64,000 nucleotides of DNA, from contig NZ_JAIVEM010000097.1 in assembly GCF_020404765.1 (NCBI RefSeq), positions 124,001-188,000 of the forward strand. The letters are read 5' to 3'. Under the pieces are notes generated by a model that worked only from the letters and a program-made list of their open reading frames with translations, was not told where the DNA came from and searched no databases. Of the stretch, positions 63,771 to 64,000 are shown piece by piece. Each line of letters begins with the position of its first letter. Position 1 is the stretch's first letter. The position numbers were made by a program, and so were the translations under genes. The DNA comes from Paenibacillus sp. BJ-4 (GTDB taxonomy: Bacteria > Bacillota > Bacilli > Paenibacillales > Paenibacillaceae).

Positions 63771-64000
63771 GAGCTGTACTCCTTTAGCTGTATAATGCTT
63801 TTGTGAAAAAAATTACCGTTAAATATAATGAAAATGAGAAAAATATTTTCATGTATATTGTAAAATAATTATGTCCTTCCTGCAAGAGAAGTGAGGAGAA
63901 TATTTGCTGGATTTTAAAAAAAAATAGACTGCAAAAATTGTAGAAATTATCATACATTAATTTACATATTGCGAGTTTTATTTACAAAACAACCTATTGA

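Overview
The window looks like a chromosomal segment of a spore-forming Firmicute, most likely Paenibacillus of the P. polymyxa group. I infer this from moderate GC content, strong AGGAGG-type ribosome sites, a polymyxa-type neutral protease, EcsAB, a YjcZ-type sporulation peptide, a KinB-like sporulation kinase, YheC/D, a YhcN-type spore lipoprotein, CgeB-like proteins and a BclA-like collagen protein. I saw no rRNA, tRNA, CRISPR array, phage genes or transposase.

Layout. 0-12.5 kb is mostly housekeeping and sporulation: LysR regulator, CheX behind a possible SigD promoter, an SDR, a DEAD-box helicase, ecsAB, YjcZ peptide, KinB-like kinase, class I aminotransferase, AraC regulator, phosphatidylserine decarboxylase and YheC/D. 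12.7-14.7 kb holds a CotSA-like glycosyltransferase and an unknown protein. 14.8-19.0 kb is a decayed stretch (scrap of a second neutral protease with its terminator, and a beta-lactamase/SLH pseudogene) followed by a membrane sensor gene and a two-component system fused into one polypeptide. 19.2-21.0 kb is the intact neutral protease.

21.5-41.1 kb is a large polysaccharide/glycosylation island, nearly all on the plus strand and densely overlapping. It has six family 2 glycosyltransferases, a short sugar-1-phosphate nucleotidyltransferase, three small helical proteins, an arginine-rich protein, two CgeB-like proteins, a family 4 glycosyltransferase with a strongly basic tail, a three-enzyme route to a UDP-N-acetyl-L-deoxysugar, two further SDR epimerases and two DUF1796 genes, one frameshifted. 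A SigK-like promoter upstream, the CgeB and SpsI relatives, and a second locus at 47.5-52.0 kb (three glycosyltransferases next to a BclA-like collagen protein) suggest mother-cell glycosylation of the spore surface. Two unusual shared themes are a G-x-x-x-G tetrad repeat in four different island proteins and arginine/lysine-rich tails on several glycosyltransferases.

41.2-42.9 kb: an Rrf2 regulator and a thioredoxin-reductase-like flavoprotein share a 21-bp promoter/operator element. 42.9-47.4 kb: a LacI regulator diverges from a DUF4038 glycosidase and a beta-glucoside-type PTS gene that carries an in-frame amber stop at its natural start. 52.1-52.7 kb: about 3.3 tandem copies of a 185-bp palindromic repeat. 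52.8-57.0 kb: a Gld-type ABC transporter operon. 57.0-57.9 kb: YvrJ diverging from a split sigma factor resembling SigO/RsoA. 58.1-60.9 kb: a secreted lipase and a YhcN-type lipoprotein. 60.9-63.8 kb: an RpiR-nagB-nagA amino-sugar operon.
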